The position numbers and the translations under genes were made by a program. The notes below the pieces were generated by a model. It searched no databases. It saw only the letters and a program-made list of their open reading frames with translations, and was not told the DNA's origin. This document shows positions 63,762 to 64,000 of a stretch of 64,000 nt of DNA, one piece after another (position 1 is the first letter of the stretch; every line of letters starts with the position of its first letter). This DNA comes from Humibacter sp. RRB41 (lineage in GTDB: Bacteria; Actinomycetota; Actinomycetes; Actinomycetales; Microbacteriaceae). The DNA lies in the NCBI RefSeq assembly GCF_022761015.1, contig NZ_JAKWJQ010000002.1, positions 496,001-560,000 on the forward strand, written 5' to 3'.

Positions 63762-64000
63762 ACACGCCGCTCGCGCGTGCCGGAGCTCAGCTCCTCGTCG
63801 AGCGCGATGCCGCAGGGCCGGAGTCGGTGGCCCGTCGCCTGCTCGCCGTCCAGGGCCAGGCCTTCGGCCCGGCGAGGTGGTCGCTCGGAGCGCGCAGCAT
63901 CTCGACGACTCTGTCCGATGTCGACGCGCTCTTCGACAACGGCACGCTCGTACGCACCTGGACGATGCGAGGAACGCTGCACATCGTCAGCGGTGACGAC
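63758..64000 (+). CDS. Winged-helix DNA-binding protein (HTH_42), 3' end outside
   Basis: The visible 81 residues begin at a GTG overlapping the App1 stop (GTGA). LLAVQGQAFGPARWSLGAR and GTLVRTWTMRGTLHIVSGDD are signatures of the HTH_42 (AlkZ/YcaQ-like) family, whose studied members are DNA glycosylases for interstrand crosslinks or streptomycete regulators. The remainder lies beyond position 64000. Confidence 0.85.
   Translation, partial: MNTPLARAGAQLLVERDAAGPESVARRLLAVQGQAFGPARWSLGARSISTTLSDVDALFDNGTLVRTWTMRGTLHIVSGDD

Overview
This 64 kb window comes from a high-GC Gram-positive chromosome. The host half has actinobacterial hallmarks: a dus-dgt-dnaG run, recO-uppS-DsbA, an era/CorC/ybeY/phoH/HIT/rsmE/dnaJ/hrcA run, a lepA-hemW block, a leuA leader with attenuator, frequent GTG starts and ATGA/GTGA overlaps. 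A member of the Micrococcales, probably Microbacteriaceae, is the best guess. The family call is inference from gene content and style, not from a search.

Positions 1 to about 17998 are the early half of an integrated phage. A long, almost gapless leftward (minus-strand) operon starts beside a divergent pair of small HTH genes at 17.3-18.0 kb. It runs through a RuvC-like resolvase, a YqaJ-type exonuclease, RecT, a J-domain protein, a cytosine methyltransferase, an HNH protein, a replication initiator, a DnaB/RepA-like helicase and an OB-fold protein, with many tiny zinc-binding or single-membrane-segment proteins between them. It ends in a hairpin near 0.85 kb, after which a gene that probably begins the late block runs off the window. 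The right end of the phage lies in the 3' part of a tRNA-Asn gene (17960-18032). No integrase is next to this tRNA. Instead the rightward repressor-like gene reads straight into the tRNA, a layout like phages whose attP site is inside the repressor gene (integration-dependent immunity).

Five genes in the prophage point the other way (290, 6561, 7360, 9257 and the repressor at 17669). Each has a -10-like hexamer only 6-7 bases before its start codon, which predicts leaderless mRNAs. Three of them share a repeated promoter cassette, and two encode related proteins with one membrane segment and a beta-rich tail. They look like lysogen-expressed cargo genes (morons) and are the main candidate for an undescribed system in this window.

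The rest (18.1-64 kb) is host core genome: an ABC ATPase, dus-dgt-dnaG, a YbaK-like deacylase, recO-uppS-DsbA with a coupled 35-residue peptide, a phosphotransferase, leuA with a leaderless leader peptide of four consecutive Leu codons, an FAH-family hydrolase, an alpha/beta hydrolase, a two-component system with its ABC exporter, the era-to-hrcA operon with a CIRCE operator, two DUF4870 membrane proteins, hemW, DUF1990, lepA, an amidohydrolase, rpsT, holA-comEC-comEA, leuS, pabB, a four-gene osmoprotectant ABC importer, a TetR regulator, an App1-type phosphatase and the start of a winged-helix (HTH_42) protein.
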